A stretch of 64,000 nucleotides of DNA from NCBI RefSeq assembly GCF_008124605.1, contig NZ_VRYN01000002.1, positions 434,001-498,000 of the forward strand, given 5' to 3'. The translations under genes were made by a program, and so were the position numbers. Within the stretch, counting starts at the first letter, position 1. Each line of letters begins with the position of its first letter. Shown here piece by piece: positions 53,381 through 62,495 of the stretch. The notes below the pieces were generated by a model. It did no database searches and was not told the DNA's origin. It worked only from the letters and a program-made list of their open reading frames with translations. This DNA is from Halobacterium salinarum DSM 3754 (lineage in GTDB: Archaea; Halobacteriota; Halobacteria; Halobacteriales; Halobacteriaceae).

Positions 53381-54613
53381 TCACCCGTCCGGTGGTGACA
53401 GCAGGAGGGTCGCCCCGCCAGCGGCGACGGCGAGGACGCCACCGAGCAGGAACGTCTCCGTCCAGCCGAGCGAGCCGACGAGCGCGCCCGTGACGGTGCC
53501 GCCGAAGACGCCGCCCCACACCTTCCCCGAGTACAGGAGGGCGTAGTTCGCGCTGGAGTGCTGTTCGCCGTAGTAGTCGCCGACGACGCTCGGGAACAGC
53601 GTGTACTGGGGGCTCCAGAAGAACGTCGCGGCGACGACGGCCACGACGAACCCCACGCCGTCGCCGCGGACGCCGAAGAACGCGACGGCGAACAGGCCGA
53701 CGCCGACGGCCGTGAACGTCGCCGCCATCGCGGTCGTGCGGTCGACGCGGTCGCTGACGCCCCCGACGACGAGGCGGCCGACGCCCCCAGCAAGCGGCAG
53801 CAGTGTGGCGGCGGCGGTGGCGATGCCGCCGGCCAGCCCGAGGTGGGCGGCGTAGGAGACGACCTTCTCGGTGAGCATCAGGCCGGCCCCGGAGACGGCG
53901 ACGAACACGACGTACATGAGCCAGAACTGCCACGTGTGGATCAGCTCCCGCCAGCTGAACTGGGGGCCGGTGTGGGCGGCGGTGTCGCCGGCCGACCGCC
54001 ACCCCGCCGGCGGATCGCGGAGCACGAGCGCGCCGCCGAGCACGACGACGAACACCAGCACGCCGAGCGTCCGGAGGACGCCGACGTAGGCGTCCGCGGG
54101 CAGCGCGGGGCCGGTGTTCGCGCGGACGTAGGGGACGAGGGCGGCGCTGCCGGCGGCGAACGCCATCGTGCCGGCGCCGGCGGTGAGCCCGCGGCGGTCC
54201 GGGAACCACTTGAGCGCGGTGTTGACGGCGACGGTGTAGACGATGCCGACGCCCAGCGCGCCCAGCGCGTACGCCAGGTAGAGCTGCCAGACCGTTCGGG
54301 CGACGGACAGCCCGAGGTAGCCGCCGCCGGCGAGGAACGCGGCGACGACGGCGACCCCGCGGGGGCCGTGGCGGTCGCGCCACCAGCCGACCGGGAACTG
54401 GCTGCCGGCCTGCACGACGACGAACAGCGTGAACACCGTCGAGAGCGCGGCCGCCTCGATGCCGAGGTGGCGAGCCACCGGCTCGCGGAGGCTGCTCCAG
54501 ACGTACTGGTAGGGGCCGACGACCGCCATCATGGCGGCCGCCGCGAGCACGAGCCACCACCGGGAGAACCCGAGGTGGGCGCGCGCCCGGGCGGCGTGAT
54601 CAGCGTCGGGCAT
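53381..54613 (-). CDS. MFS transporter, OFA (oxalate/formate antiporter-like) type
   Basis: A 410-residue twelve-helix permease. It opens with helix 1 MAVVGPYQYVWSSLREPVARHLGIEAAALSTVF, the pattern of OFA-family carriers, with the A-motif-like GWWRDRHGPRGVAVVAAF between helices 2 and 3 and 'GTMAFAAGSAALVPY' after helix 4. Helices 7-12 include 'LMYVVFVAVSGAGLMLTEKVVSYA' and 'LFPSVVGDYYGEQHSSANYALLYSGKVWGGVFGG', the latter a conserved C-half motif. Likely organic-acid or monocarboxylate transport; substrate unknown. Confidence 0.78.
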   Translation of the reverse strand: MPDADHAARARAHLGFSRWWLVLAAAAMMAVVGPYQYVWSSLREPVARHLGIEAAALSTVFTLFVVVQAGSQFPVGWWRDRHGPRGVAVVAAFLAGGGYLGLSVARTVWQLYLAYALGALGVGIVYTVAVNTALKWFPDRRGLTAGAGTMAFAAGSAALVPYVRANTGPALPADAYVGVLRTLGVLVFVVVLGGALVLRDPPAGWRSAGDTAAHTGPQFSWRELIHTWQFWLMYVVFVAVSGAGLMLTEKVVSYAAHLGLAGGIATAAATLLPLAGGVGRLVVGGVSDRVDRTTAMAATFTAVGVGLFAVAFFGVRGDGVGFVVAVVAATFFWSPQYTLFPSVVGDYYGEQHSSANYALLYSGKVWGGVFGGTVTGALVGSLGWTETFLLGGVLAVAAGGATLLLSPPDG

Positions 54614-54706
54614 TCGGCGTCACCGGCTGGCGGCTGGGCTGCGCGGGCGGGTGCATGCTGGACCGAACAGCGGGCGCACCGGTATGCCTGCTGATTCCGG
54701 GGCGTG

Positions 54707-55405
54707 TCAGTGGCCGCGGGCTGCGAGGTGCGCGCCCACTTCGGCCATCACCGTTTCCTCGGCGCGCGAGAGGTGCTCCCAGGTGGTGGTGTCGGCGAGC
54801 CCGATCTCGTCGGCGATGTCCGCGACGCGCACGGTCGCCGCTTCGTCGTAGTAGCCCATGCGCGTGGCGAGCGCGAGGACCTCCCGCTGGCGGTCGGTGA
54901 GCGCGTCCAACATCCGGGAGACCGCGAAGTGCTCGCCGCCGGCACCCGCTTCGACGCTGGCCGCGGCGACGAGTTCGGCGTCGCTGCCGGCGGCTTCGAT
55001 CGCCGCCACGGCCTCCGTGGGGTCGGGATCGCCGTCCGGAAGGTACAGCGTCCAGTGTTCCCAGCCGGCGCGAACGACCGAGCCGCCGCGGTGGTGGATG
55101 CCGTGGTCGGCGAGGTGGGCCGTGACGGACCGCCAGTCGGTGGTGTCGTGGGTGACTGCGACGAAGACGTGGTCGGCGTCGCGGCCGGACCACGCGTCGA
55201 CCGAGCGCACCGGGTCGGCGGCGGCGACTGTGTCCAGGAACCCCTGGACGTGGTCCCCGGGGCCGCGAACGGCCAGGATGCGGCTGCGGTCGCCGTCGCT
55301 GCCGGGCAGCGAGGAGACGGCGCGCACCGTCACCGCGGGGTAGTCGGCGCTCACGTCGCTTGCCGGCGCGCCGTGGTTGCGCACCCGCAGGGTCACGTCA
55401 CGCAT
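54707..55405 (-). CDS. HTH_10 (Bat-type) transcription regulator
   Basis: A 232-residue protein without PAS/GAF modules. The N-terminal ~165 residues are the Bat-like N-domain (MRDVTLRVRNHGAPASDVSADY.. WRSVTAHLADHGIHHRGGSVVRAGWEHWTLYLPDG), and the C-terminal ~60 are HTH_10: LTDRQREVLALATRMGYYDEAATVRVADIADEIGLADTTTWEHLSRAEETVM. The ATG at 55405 is preferred; the longer start would include Ser-rich promoter translation. It is divergent from the disulfide reductase gene and may regulate that or itself. Confidence 0.78.
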   Translation of the reverse strand: MRDVTLRVRNHGAPASDVSADYPAVTVRAVSSLPGSDGDRSRILAVRGPGDHVQGFLDTVAAADPVRSVDAWSGRDADHVFVAVTHDTTDWRSVTAHLADHGIHHRGGSVVRAGWEHWTLYLPDGDPDPTEAVAAIEAAGSDAELVAAASVEAGAGGEHFAVSRMLDALTDRQREVLALATRMGYYDEAATVRVADIADEIGLADTTTWEHLSRAEETVMAEVGAHLAARGH

Positions 55406-55520
55406 CCTATGTGTATAGCTGGCCCAGTGACTTACAGTTAGTGACGGTGTGCTGACGGTGATGCCGGCGAGCGCCGCGCGGGGGCCAACCCCTTTGGGTG
55501 CGGCCCGGTGATGTACGGGT

Positions 55521-56918
55521 ATGACTACCGAGCAACCACACGTCGTGATCGTCGGCGCGTACGGCAGCGCGGGCGTGGCTGCCGCCGAGGAACTGGTCGA
55601 CGAGGACGTCACCTTGACGCTGATCGACGACGGCGAGCCGGGCGGTGGGCTCTGCATCCTCCGGGGGTGTATGCCGTCGAAAGAAGTGCTGTCGGCGGGC
55701 GCACACCGCTACCAGGCGCGCCACGACGACCGCCTCACGGGTGCAGTGCCGGACGTCGACTTGGACGCGGTCGTGGACACCAAAGACGACCACGTGTTGG
55801 GGTTCGCGGAGCACCGGCGGGCGGCCGTCCACGACATGGCCGAGCGCGAGCACGTCACGTTCCACCACGACACCGCGCGGTTCGTCGACGACCGCACGCT
55901 GGTCGTCGACGGCGAGCGCATCGAGGCCGACTACGTCGTGCTCGGCACGGGGTCGGCGCTGAACGTGCCCGATCTGCCCGGGATCGCGGACACCGACTGG
56001 ATGGGCAGCCGGGACGTGCTCGACGCCACCGAGTTCCCTGATTCGGGCGTCGTCATGGGGTTCGGGTACGTGGGCGTGGAGCTGGTGCCGTACCTCTCGG
56101 AGGCCGCCGATATGGACCTCACCGTGATCGAGCACGACGACCGCCCCCTGGACTCGTTCCATCCGGTGTTCGGCGAGGAGATCCTCGCCCAGTACCGCGA
56201 GGAGTTCGACGTCGACATCCGCACCGAGGTCAGGGAGGAGGCCGTCGAGGAGACCGACGACGGCGGCGTGCGGGTCCGCCTCGACGACGGGACGACCGCC
56301 GAGGGCGAGCAGCTGTTCCTGTTCACCGGGCGGACGCCGTCGTATCCGGCGGGCATCGAGGAGACACGTCTCACCCCCGATCCGGAGTGGGTGGATCCGG
56401 CGACGATGCAGGCCCGCGACGACGACCACGTGTTCGTGGTGGGTGACGCCATGGGCGAGCGCATGCTGCTGCACAACGCCAAAGAGGAGGGGTACGCGGC
56501 CGGCCGGAACGCGCTGGCCGTCGAGCGTGGGGGTGACTTGGAGACGTACGACCCGTTCTCACACCAGGTGATGTTCTCGGGGCTGGGCGTGTTCCCGTTC
56601 GCGTCGCTGGGGTTGACCGCCGAGGCGGCACGGGCCGCCGGGCACGACGTGGTGACGAGTCAGCGCGACGCGTCAAGCGACGGCGTGTTCAAGACCAAAG
56701 ACGCCGCGCGCGGCGCGGCGCGCCTCGTGGTCGACGCCGACGACGGGACCGTCCTGGGATACCACGGCCTGCATTATCACGCCGACGTGATGGCGAAGAC
56801 CATGCAGGTGGTGTTGGCCGCCGGGATGGACGTGCGTGAGATCCCGGATCGCGCGTATCACCCGACGACGCCGGAGGTGCTCGACGGGCTGTTCGGGGAC
56901 GCCGCGGCCGAGCTGTAG
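55521..56918 (+). CDS. class I FAD/NAD(P) disulfide oxidoreductase (Lpd/MerA-like)
   Basis: A 465-residue flavoprotein. The FAD site is VVIVGAYGSAG (residues 8-18), with one residue more than the common GxGxxG. The redox disulfide C45-x4-C50 is in GGLCILRGCMPSKE, the class I arrangement. The second Rossmann fold is GVVMGFGYVGVELVPYL. The dimer domain ends with the active-site H-P-T-T-P-E motif (YHPTTPEVLDGLF). It may be a dihydrolipoamide dehydrogenase, mycothiol/gamma-glutamylcysteine reductase or similar; the partner is unknown. An E2/E3 operon context is absent. Confidence 0.78.
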   Translation: MTTEQPHVVIVGAYGSAGVAAAEELVDEDVTLTLIDDGEPGGGLCILRGCMPSKEVLSAGAHRYQARHDDRLTGAVPDVDLDAVVDTKDDHVLGFAEHRRAAVHDMAEREHVTFHHDTARFVDDRTLVVDGERIEADYVVLGTGSALNVPDLPGIADTDWMGSRDVLDATEFPDSGVVMGFGYVGVELVPYLSEAADMDLTVIEHDDRPLDSFHPVFGEEILAQYREEFDVDIRTEVREEAVEETDDGGVRVRLDDGTTAEGEQLFLFTGRTPSYPAGIEETRLTPDPEWVDPATMQARDDDHVFVVGDAMGERMLLHNAKEEGYAAGRNALAVERGGDLETYDPFSHQVMFSGLGVFPFASLGLTAEAARAAGHDVVTSQRDASSDGVFKTKDAARGAARLVVDADDGTVLGYHGLHYHADVMAKTMQVVLAAGMDVREIPDRAYHPTTPEVLDGLFGDAAAEL

Positions 56919-56996
56919 CCGGGAGCCGACGCGTTGATTGCAGGCGTCAGACGGGGAGGAACAAGAGTTTTCACCCGGCCCATTCAACGGGCCTAC

Positions 56997-58085
56997 ATGT
57001 CCGACGATACCGAGGACGACAGCGGCGGGGAGTCGACGGCCGACATGGAGTTCGGCGAGCAGCCAGCGCCGCTCGGTGTCAAAGTCGGGAGCACGCGCAC
57101 CGTGGTCGCCGAGGACGACGCCGACAGTCCGTCCGTGACGCAGACGTTGACCTGTCTGGCGACCTACGACGACGCGCTCACCGGCGAGGAACACGTCATC
57201 TACGGGGCGGAAGCCGCCACGGAGTATCCCGACCGCGTCCGGTTCATGCTGCGCTCGGGGCTGCCCGAGGACGAGGAGACCACGGGTCTGGCCAAGCGGT
57301 TCTTCGAGGAGTTCGCGTCCGCGAACGGCCTGGACACGGATTCGGTGGTGGTGTACGCGATCCCCACCATCGACAACGAGGCGGGCCTCGACCGGCTCGC
57401 GGAGATCATCGAGGACGGGCCGGTGGGCGAGCGCCGCATCGCGTCGTACCCCGAAAGCCTGTGCGGGGCCGTGCCCGCGCTGGGCGACGGCCTCGACGCC
57501 ATCGAGGACACGTTCGTCGCGATCAACATGGGGTCGACGAACCTGGAGGCGTGCGCGTACCGCCGCGGCGAGCAGCTCGCGCCGTTCTCGACGGGCGCGA
57601 TCACGGGCACCGAGGTCGACCGCCGGATCGCCAACTACGTCGAGGAGGAAACCCAGGGGCGCGTGAACATCGACCTCACGACGGCCCGGGAGTACAAGGA
57701 GCAACACGCCGATTTCAACGACTACGAGCCGTTCAGCGACATCATCCAGCAGCCCGGCGGCGGCACCTACGAGTTCACCATCGAGGACGCCGTGATGGAC
57801 GCCGTCGACGAGTTCGTGGACGCGGCCGTCGACGAGGTGGCGAACGTCTTCCTGCCGGATCTCGCCAGCGACTACGTGAAGATCTACCAGCAGGCGCTTG
57901 ACAACCCGATCGTGCTGACCGGCGGGATGGGCTGCATTCCGGGCATCGTCTCGGAGTTCGAGACCCGCCTGGGCGAGGAGATCGACCGCGAGGTCGAGGC
58001 GACGACCGCCGACGAACCGGAGACCGCGGCGGCGCGCGGCGCACACCGGATCGCCGAGCGATTGGTCGATCTCGGGGAGTACTAG
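56997..58085 (+). CDS. salactin-like actin homologue
   Basis: A 362-residue actin/MreB-fold protein. The acidic N-terminus leads to phosphate-1 LGVKVGSTRTVV (27-38). Phosphate-2 is FVAINMGSTNLEA (about 175-187) and the adenosine motif is VLTGGMGCIPG (306-316). Length and motifs match salactin, the dynamically unstable actin homologue reported in H. salinarum, which assembles at cell poles and depolymerises rapidly; identification is from memory. The ATG at 56997 gives MSDDTEDDSGG; a start at 56934 would add residues from the intergenic region. Single gene between the disulfide reductase and the redox operon. Confidence 0.85.
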   Translation: MSDDTEDDSGGESTADMEFGEQPAPLGVKVGSTRTVVAEDDADSPSVTQTLTCLATYDDALTGEEHVIYGAEAATEYPDRVRFMLRSGLPEDEETTGLAKRFFEEFASANGLDTDSVVVYAIPTIDNEAGLDRLAEIIEDGPVGERRIASYPESLCGAVPALGDGLDAIEDTFVAINMGSTNLEACAYRRGEQLAPFSTGAITGTEVDRRIANYVEEETQGRVNIDLTTAREYKEQHADFNDYEPFSDIIQQPGGGTYEFTIEDAVMDAVDEFVDAAVDEVANVFLPDLASDYVKIYQQALDNPIVLTGGMGCIPGIVSEFETRLGEEIDREVEATTADEPETAAARGAHRIAERLVDLGEY

Positions 58086-58340
58086 CGCGGTCGCTGGGAC
58101 TGGCGTCGGCGGGCGCAAAAAACTCGGGTACCCCTACCCGGCGGTTCTGCCTGTGTTCCCGGCGGATAAATGTCTTGTCAGACTGTCGCGGGTCGTCCAC
58201 CGAAACCGTGTCTGAGACTCCCCCGCACGGATCGGGGTCCATAACAACGTGGCGGCCGAAGTCCGGACAGACAGCCCCGAGTGTGTCAGAGCGCCCGGGG
58301 TGTGCCCGCAGCGTGGCCCCACAGCCACTGACACGCACCA

Positions 58341-59009
58341 ATGCGCCGACGCACCTACCTGTCGCTGGTCGGGAGTGCCGCGGCCGCCGGAACCGCCGGC
58401 TGCCTCGGTGTCCTGGGCGGCGACGACACACCGACCGTACTGCCCGAGCCCGACCACGAGTACGACGCCAGCGCGCTCCCGTATCCCGCCTGGGGCGAGC
58501 GCGTCCCCGACGCCACGGTTCCGGCGGCGCTCGGGGACGCCACGGTGTCGACCCGGGAGACCGAGACCCCGGCGTTGTACACGTTCTTCTACAGCCACTG
58601 CCAGACCGTCTGTCCGGTGTTGGTGTCGACGCTCCGGAACATCCAGACCCACGCCGCGAACAACGGCTACGCCGACGACATCGCGTTGCGGCCCGTGACC
58701 TTCGACCCCGAGCGCGACACCGCCGACCGCCTGGCGTCGTACGGCGAGCGGATGCACGTCGACACCGACGCCGACAACTGGACGTTCCTGCGGCCGGCGG
58801 GCGTCGACCGCGCGAAGGCCGTGGTGACCGACGACTTCGGCGTGACGTTCAAGCGCACACACCCAGAGGACATGGCGCAGTACATGTTCTCACACGCGGC
58901 GCTGACCGTGCTCGTTAACGCCGACGGCTACGTGGAGCGGACGTACCGGTCGAAGTCGCCGGACGAGCAGCAGCTCATCGCGGACCTGGAGACGGTGAGA
59001 CAAGCGTGA
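58341..59009 (+). CDS. SCO1/SenC-type copper protein, Tat lipoprotein
   Basis: A 222-residue protein with a Tat-type signal and lipobox (MRRRTYLSLVGSAAAAGTAGC, C21). The SCO copper site is C87-x3-C91 in FFYSHCQTVCPVL with distal H185 in YMFSHAALTVLVN; the fold is thioredoxin-like. SCO proteins deliver copper to the CuA centre of cytochrome oxidase or act as thiol reductases. First of three overlapping genes (SCO, TlpA, CcdA). Anchored outside the membrane. No oxidase gene in the window. Confidence 0.88.
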   Translation: MRRRTYLSLVGSAAAAGTAGCLGVLGGDDTPTVLPEPDHEYDASALPYPAWGERVPDATVPAALGDATVSTRETETPALYTFFYSHCQTVCPVLVSTLRNIQTHAANNGYADDIALRPVTFDPERDTADRLASYGERMHVDTDADNWTFLRPAGVDRAKAVVTDDFGVTFKRTHPEDMAQYMFSHAALTVLVNADGYVERTYRSKSPDEQQLIADLETVRQA

Positions 59010-59539
59010 ACCGGCGGCGGGTGCTGGCCGCGCTGGCGGGCAGTGGGTTGACCGGCGCCAGCGTCTGGGTGGCCCGCAACGGCGTCCCCTCGCCCGGCGA
59101 CGAAGACGCCGCCAGCGGCGGTCTCCCGAGAACGGTCGAGACCCTGGACGCGCCGGGATCGACGGCGGGGACAGCGCAGGTCCCCAGCCCGGACGCCCCG
59201 ACGGTCGTGGACCTGTTCGCAACGTGGTGTGCGCGGTGTGACGAACAGCTCGCGTCGATGCGCGCGGTTCGGGGCGACTACCCGGACGTGTCGTTCGTGT
59301 CGGTGACCAACGAGCGCGTCGGCGACACGCTCACCCGCGGCGATCTGGCCGACTGGTGGACTGCCAACGGCGGCGAGTGGACGCTCGGCGTCGACCCCGG
59401 GAGCGGCGTGCTCGCCGCCTTCGGCGCGAACGCCCTGCCGTTCGTCGCCATCACCGACGCCGACGGCGAGATCGTCGCCACACACAGCGGGGTCGCGTCC
59501 GCGGCCACGCTGCGCGAGCGCCTCGACACAGTCACATGA
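59006..59539 (+). CDS. exported TlpA/ResA-type thioredoxin
   Basis: A 177-residue thioredoxin-fold protein from a GTG that overlaps the stop of the SCO gene. An N-terminal signal or anchor (MNRRRVLAALAGSGLTGASVWVA) precedes the thioredoxin domain with active site WCARC (C75, C78) in VDLFATWCARCDEQLASM, plus the cis-Pro region ANALPFVAITDADGEIV. It would reduce apocytochrome or SCO disulfides outside the membrane, with electrons from CcdA. ATGA overlap with the next gene. Confidence 0.83.
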   Translation: MNRRRVLAALAGSGLTGASVWVARNGVPSPGDEDAASGGLPRTVETLDAPGSTAGTAQVPSPDAPTVVDLFATWCARCDEQLASMRAVRGDYPDVSFVSVTNERVGDTLTRGDLADWWTANGGEWTLGVDPGSGVLAAFGANALPFVAITDADGEIVATHSGVASAATLRERLDTVT

Positions 59540-60207
59540 GTGCGCTCCCGTTGGGCGGCGCGGCGGCGTTCGCCGCGGGCGCGGGCGTCACGACGTTCTT
59601 TGCGCCCTGCGCGTTCCCCCTGCTGCCGGGGTACGTCGGCTACTACGTGACCGAGCGCGACAGCGACATCGCGGTGGTGGCGGCCGCCGCCGCCGCCGCC
59701 GTGGGCGCGATCACCACGCTTGGAGCCGTCGCCGGCGTGGTGCTCGCGGCCGGCCAGCCGGTCAAGGCGGCGCTGCCCGCAGTCGAGCCCCTGATCGGAC
59801 TGGGGCTGGTGGTGGTCGGCGTGCTCACAGCGGCCGGGCGCGGGCCCCGGATCACCGTCGTGCTCCCCGAGCGTCCCGCGTCGGTGGTCGGGTTCGGCGT
59901 GTTCGGCGGCGTGTACGCGCTGGCCGCGGCGGGCTGTGTGGTGCCGGTGTTCATCGGCGTCATCGGGCAGGCGGTCGAACACCCGCTGCCCGGCGCGGTG
60001 ACCGTGCTCGGCGTGTACGCCGCGGGCGTGGCCGCGCCCCTGGTCGGCGTGACGCTGCTTGCAGGCGCGGGTGTCGACGCGTGGCGCGAGCTCGGCGCGT
60101 ACACCGAATCCATCGAGCGCGCCGCGGGCGTGGTCATGGTGGCCGCGGGGGTGGGCCAGATCGTCGTTGGGCTCGGGCAGGTGTCGGCGGTCGGCGTCAG
60201 CCTGTAG
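59536..60207 (+). CDS. ccdA: CcdA-type thiol-electron transporter
   Basis: A 223-residue membrane protein, six helices. Conserved cysteines are C25 in TTFFAPCAFPLLPGYVGYY and C134 in AAAGCVVPVFIG, each at the start of a three-helix half as in CcdA/DsbD. It moves electrons from cytosolic thioredoxin across the membrane to TlpA-like proteins for cytochrome or copper-protein maturation. The ATG overlaps the stop of the TlpA gene. The stop is 15 bp from the end of the convergent P-ATPase gene. Confidence 0.88.
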   Translation: MSALPLGGAAAFAAGAGVTTFFAPCAFPLLPGYVGYYVTERDSDIAVVAAAAAAAVGAITTLGAVAGVVLAAGQPVKAALPAVEPLIGLGLVVVGVLTAAGRGPRITVVLPERPASVVGFGVFGGVYALAAAGCVVPVFIGVIGQAVEHPLPGAVTVLGVYAAGVAAPLVGVTLLAGAGVDAWRELGAYTESIERAAGVVMVAAGVGQIVVGLGQVSAVGVSL

Positions 60208-60221
60208 CGCTGGGCCGGCGG

Positions 60222-62495
60222 CTACGGCGAGATGCGGCCCAGCCGGAGGGCGTTGCCGGTGACCCCGAGCGTCATGCCGGCGTCGCCGGCGAGCACCGCC
60301 AGCCAGATCGGCACCAGGCCGAACGGCACCCCGACCGCGAGCGCGGCTTTCAGGCCGAGGCTCGCCCAGATGTTCTGGCGGATGACCGTGTTCGTGTCCC
60401 CGGCCAGCTCGTAGAGGTACGGTAGCGTCGTGATGGCGTCCCCCAGCAGCGCCACGTCCGCCGTCTCGATCGCGGTGTCGGTGCCCGCCGCCCCCATGGC
60501 GATGCCGACTGTGGCAGCCGCCAGCGCGGGCGCGTCGTTGATGCCGTCGCCGACCATCGCCACGTCGCCGTGTTCGTCCTGGAGGTCCGCAACGACGCTG
60601 GCTTTCTCCGCGGGGAGGCAGTCGGCGTACACCGCGTCGACGCCGACCTCGTCGCCGACGGCGCGCGCGGTGCGCTCGTTGTCCCCGGTCAGCATCACGG
60701 TCCGAGCGACGCCGTGCTCGCGGAGCCTGGAGACGGTGTCGGCTGCGCCCGCCCGCACCGTGTCACCGACCGCGATCACGCCGAGCAACGCGTCCGCGGT
60801 GCCCACCAACACCACCGTCTTGCCGGCGGCCTGGAGGTCGGGGATCGTGTCGGCCCGGAGATCCAGGCAGTCGGCGTGCTCGCAGTCGGGCTGGGCCGCC
60901 CGCAGGCCGCCGTCAGTGGTCGCATGCACGTGGGACAGGTCGACGCCGTGTTCCTCGAACAGCGCGGGCTTCCCGGCGAAATGCGGTTGGCCGTCGAGCG
61001 TGGCGCGCACCCCCTGGCCAGTGACGCTGTCGAAGTCCGTGACCGACGGCGCGTCGACGCCGGCTTCGTCGGCGGCGTCCACGATGGCGTCCGCGATGGG
61101 GTGTTCGCTGCGGGCTTCCAGGCCGCGAGCGCACGCCAGCACGTCGCGCTCGCGGTGCCCGTTGAGCCCGCGAACGTCGGTGACCGCAAGGTCGCCCGCG
61201 GTCAGCGTGCCGGTCTTATCGAAGGCGACGACGTCGACGTCGGCCATGGCTTCGAGGTGGGTGCCGCCCTTGACGAGCACGCCGTGGTTGGCCGCGCTCG
61301 TGATGGCCGACACGACTGACACCGGCGTCGAGATGACGAACGCACACGGGCACGCGAGCACGAGCAGCGTCAGCCCGTGGACGACCGCAGTCGGCCAGGA
61401 CACGCCGAGCACGAACGGCGATCCAAGCGTCGTGAGCACCGCGAGCGCGACGACGGCAGGCGTGTACTTGGCGGCGAAGCGTTCGACGAACTGCTCGCGG
61501 TCGGTCTGATTCGACTGGGCGTCCTCGACGAGTTCGACGATGCGGGACAGCGTGTCGTCGCCCGGGGCGGCGGTGACCTCGACTTCGAGATACCCCGTCT
61601 CGTTGACGGTGCCGGCGTACACCTCGTCGCCCGGCTGCTTGCTTTCGGGGACGGATTCACCCGTCACGGGCGACTGGTCGACGGCGCTGTCCCCGTCAAC
61701 GACGACGCCGTCGGCCGGGATCTTTTCGCCCGGCCGCACCGCAACGCGGTCGCCGATCGAAACCGTGTCGGCCGGGACCGTCGTCTCGGTGCCGTCGGGG
61801 TCGATGATCGTCGCTTCATCGGGAGACAGCGCCATGAGCTCGCGCAGCGACTGGCGGGCGCGGTCCATGGCGTACCCCTCAAGCAGTTCCGCGATGCTGA
61901 ACAGGACCGCGAGCGTCGCGGCCTCGAAGTACAGCGGCTTCCCGAACGCGAAGCTGGCGGTGAGCGCGCCGAGGATGGCGATCGACATCAGGAAGTCGAT
62001 GTCCATGCGGCGGTCGCGGGCCGAGCGCGCGCCGTTGCGAAGCGTCTTGAAGCCACCGGCCGCGACCGCGACGAGGAACGCGACGTCGGCGGCGTGCAGG
62101 CTGGTGCCGGCGACCACCCCCAACACGACGTTCGCGTCACCGACGAAGAACCGCAACGCCAGTCCGGCGAGCAGGAACACGCCGCCGACCGCGGTTTGGA
62201 GGGCGCGAGGGCTGGTCCAGACGTCCGCCCGGGAGGTGTCTCGGTCGCCGTCGGTTCCGGTGACGTCGTAGCCGGCGGCCTCAACGGCGGCCACGACGTC
62301 CGGCGTGGTGGCCGTGCTTTCGTCGAGCGTGACGACGACGGAGCCCGTCGTCGGCTGTTCTTCGTGGGCGGTGACGCCGGCGGTGGCGTCGAGGGCGTCC
62401 GCGACGCTGCCGGCGCACGACGAGCAGTCCATCCCGGGCACGTCGAGGCGCAACTCGACCAGGCCGTCGCCGGGCGGGTGATCGCGTGAAGACAT
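60222..62495 (-). CDS. zntA: P1B-type heavy-metal ATPase (ZntA-like)
   Basis: A 757-residue P-type ATPase. An N-terminal HMA domain carries MDCSSC (C24, C27). The membrane ion site is C382-P-C384 in LACPCAF, and the phosphorylated D426 lies in DKTGTLT. Actuator TGES is in SPVTGESVPESKQPGDEVYAG; hinge motifs are in 'GDGINDAPALAAATVGIAMGAAGTDTAIETADVAL'. CPC followed by the SPV/SIAELLEGYAM-type early helices suits a Zn/Cd/Pb exporter, though Cu cannot be excluded. An inverted repeat GTTAA...TTAAC lies 57-72 bp upstream of the ATG and may be its operator. It converges on ccdA. Confidence 0.92.
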   Translation of the reverse strand: MSSRDHPPGDGLVELRLDVPGMDCSSCAGSVADALDATAGVTAHEEQPTTGSVVVTLDESTATTPDVVAAVEAAGYDVTGTDGDRDTSRADVWTSPRALQTAVGGVFLLAGLALRFFVGDANVVLGVVAGTSLHAADVAFLVAVAAGGFKTLRNGARSARDRRMDIDFLMSIAILGALTASFAFGKPLYFEAATLAVLFSIAELLEGYAMDRARQSLRELMALSPDEATIIDPDGTETTVPADTVSIGDRVAVRPGEKIPADGVVVDGDSAVDQSPVTGESVPESKQPGDEVYAGTVNETGYLEVEVTAAPGDDTLSRIVELVEDAQSNQTDREQFVERFAAKYTPAVVALAVLTTLGSPFVLGVSWPTAVVHGLTLLVLACPCAFVISTPVSVVSAITSAANHGVLVKGGTHLEAMADVDVVAFDKTGTLTAGDLAVTDVRGLNGHRERDVLACARGLEARSEHPIADAIVDAADEAGVDAPSVTDFDSVTGQGVRATLDGQPHFAGKPALFEEHGVDLSHVHATTDGGLRAAQPDCEHADCLDLRADTIPDLQAAGKTVVLVGTADALLGVIAVGDTVRAGAADTVSRLREHGVARTVMLTGDNERTARAVGDEVGVDAVYADCLPAEKASVVADLQDEHGDVAMVGDGINDAPALAAATVGIAMGAAGTDTAIETADVALLGDAITTLPYLYELAGDTNTVIRQNIWASLGLKAALAVGVPFGLVPIWLAVLAGDAGMTLGVTGNALRLGRISP

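Noticed and set aside
55521-56918. Calling the disulfide reductase dihydrolipoamide dehydrogenase
   Set aside because: No E1/E2 genes nearby and an unusual FAD loop; kept as generic class I reductase.
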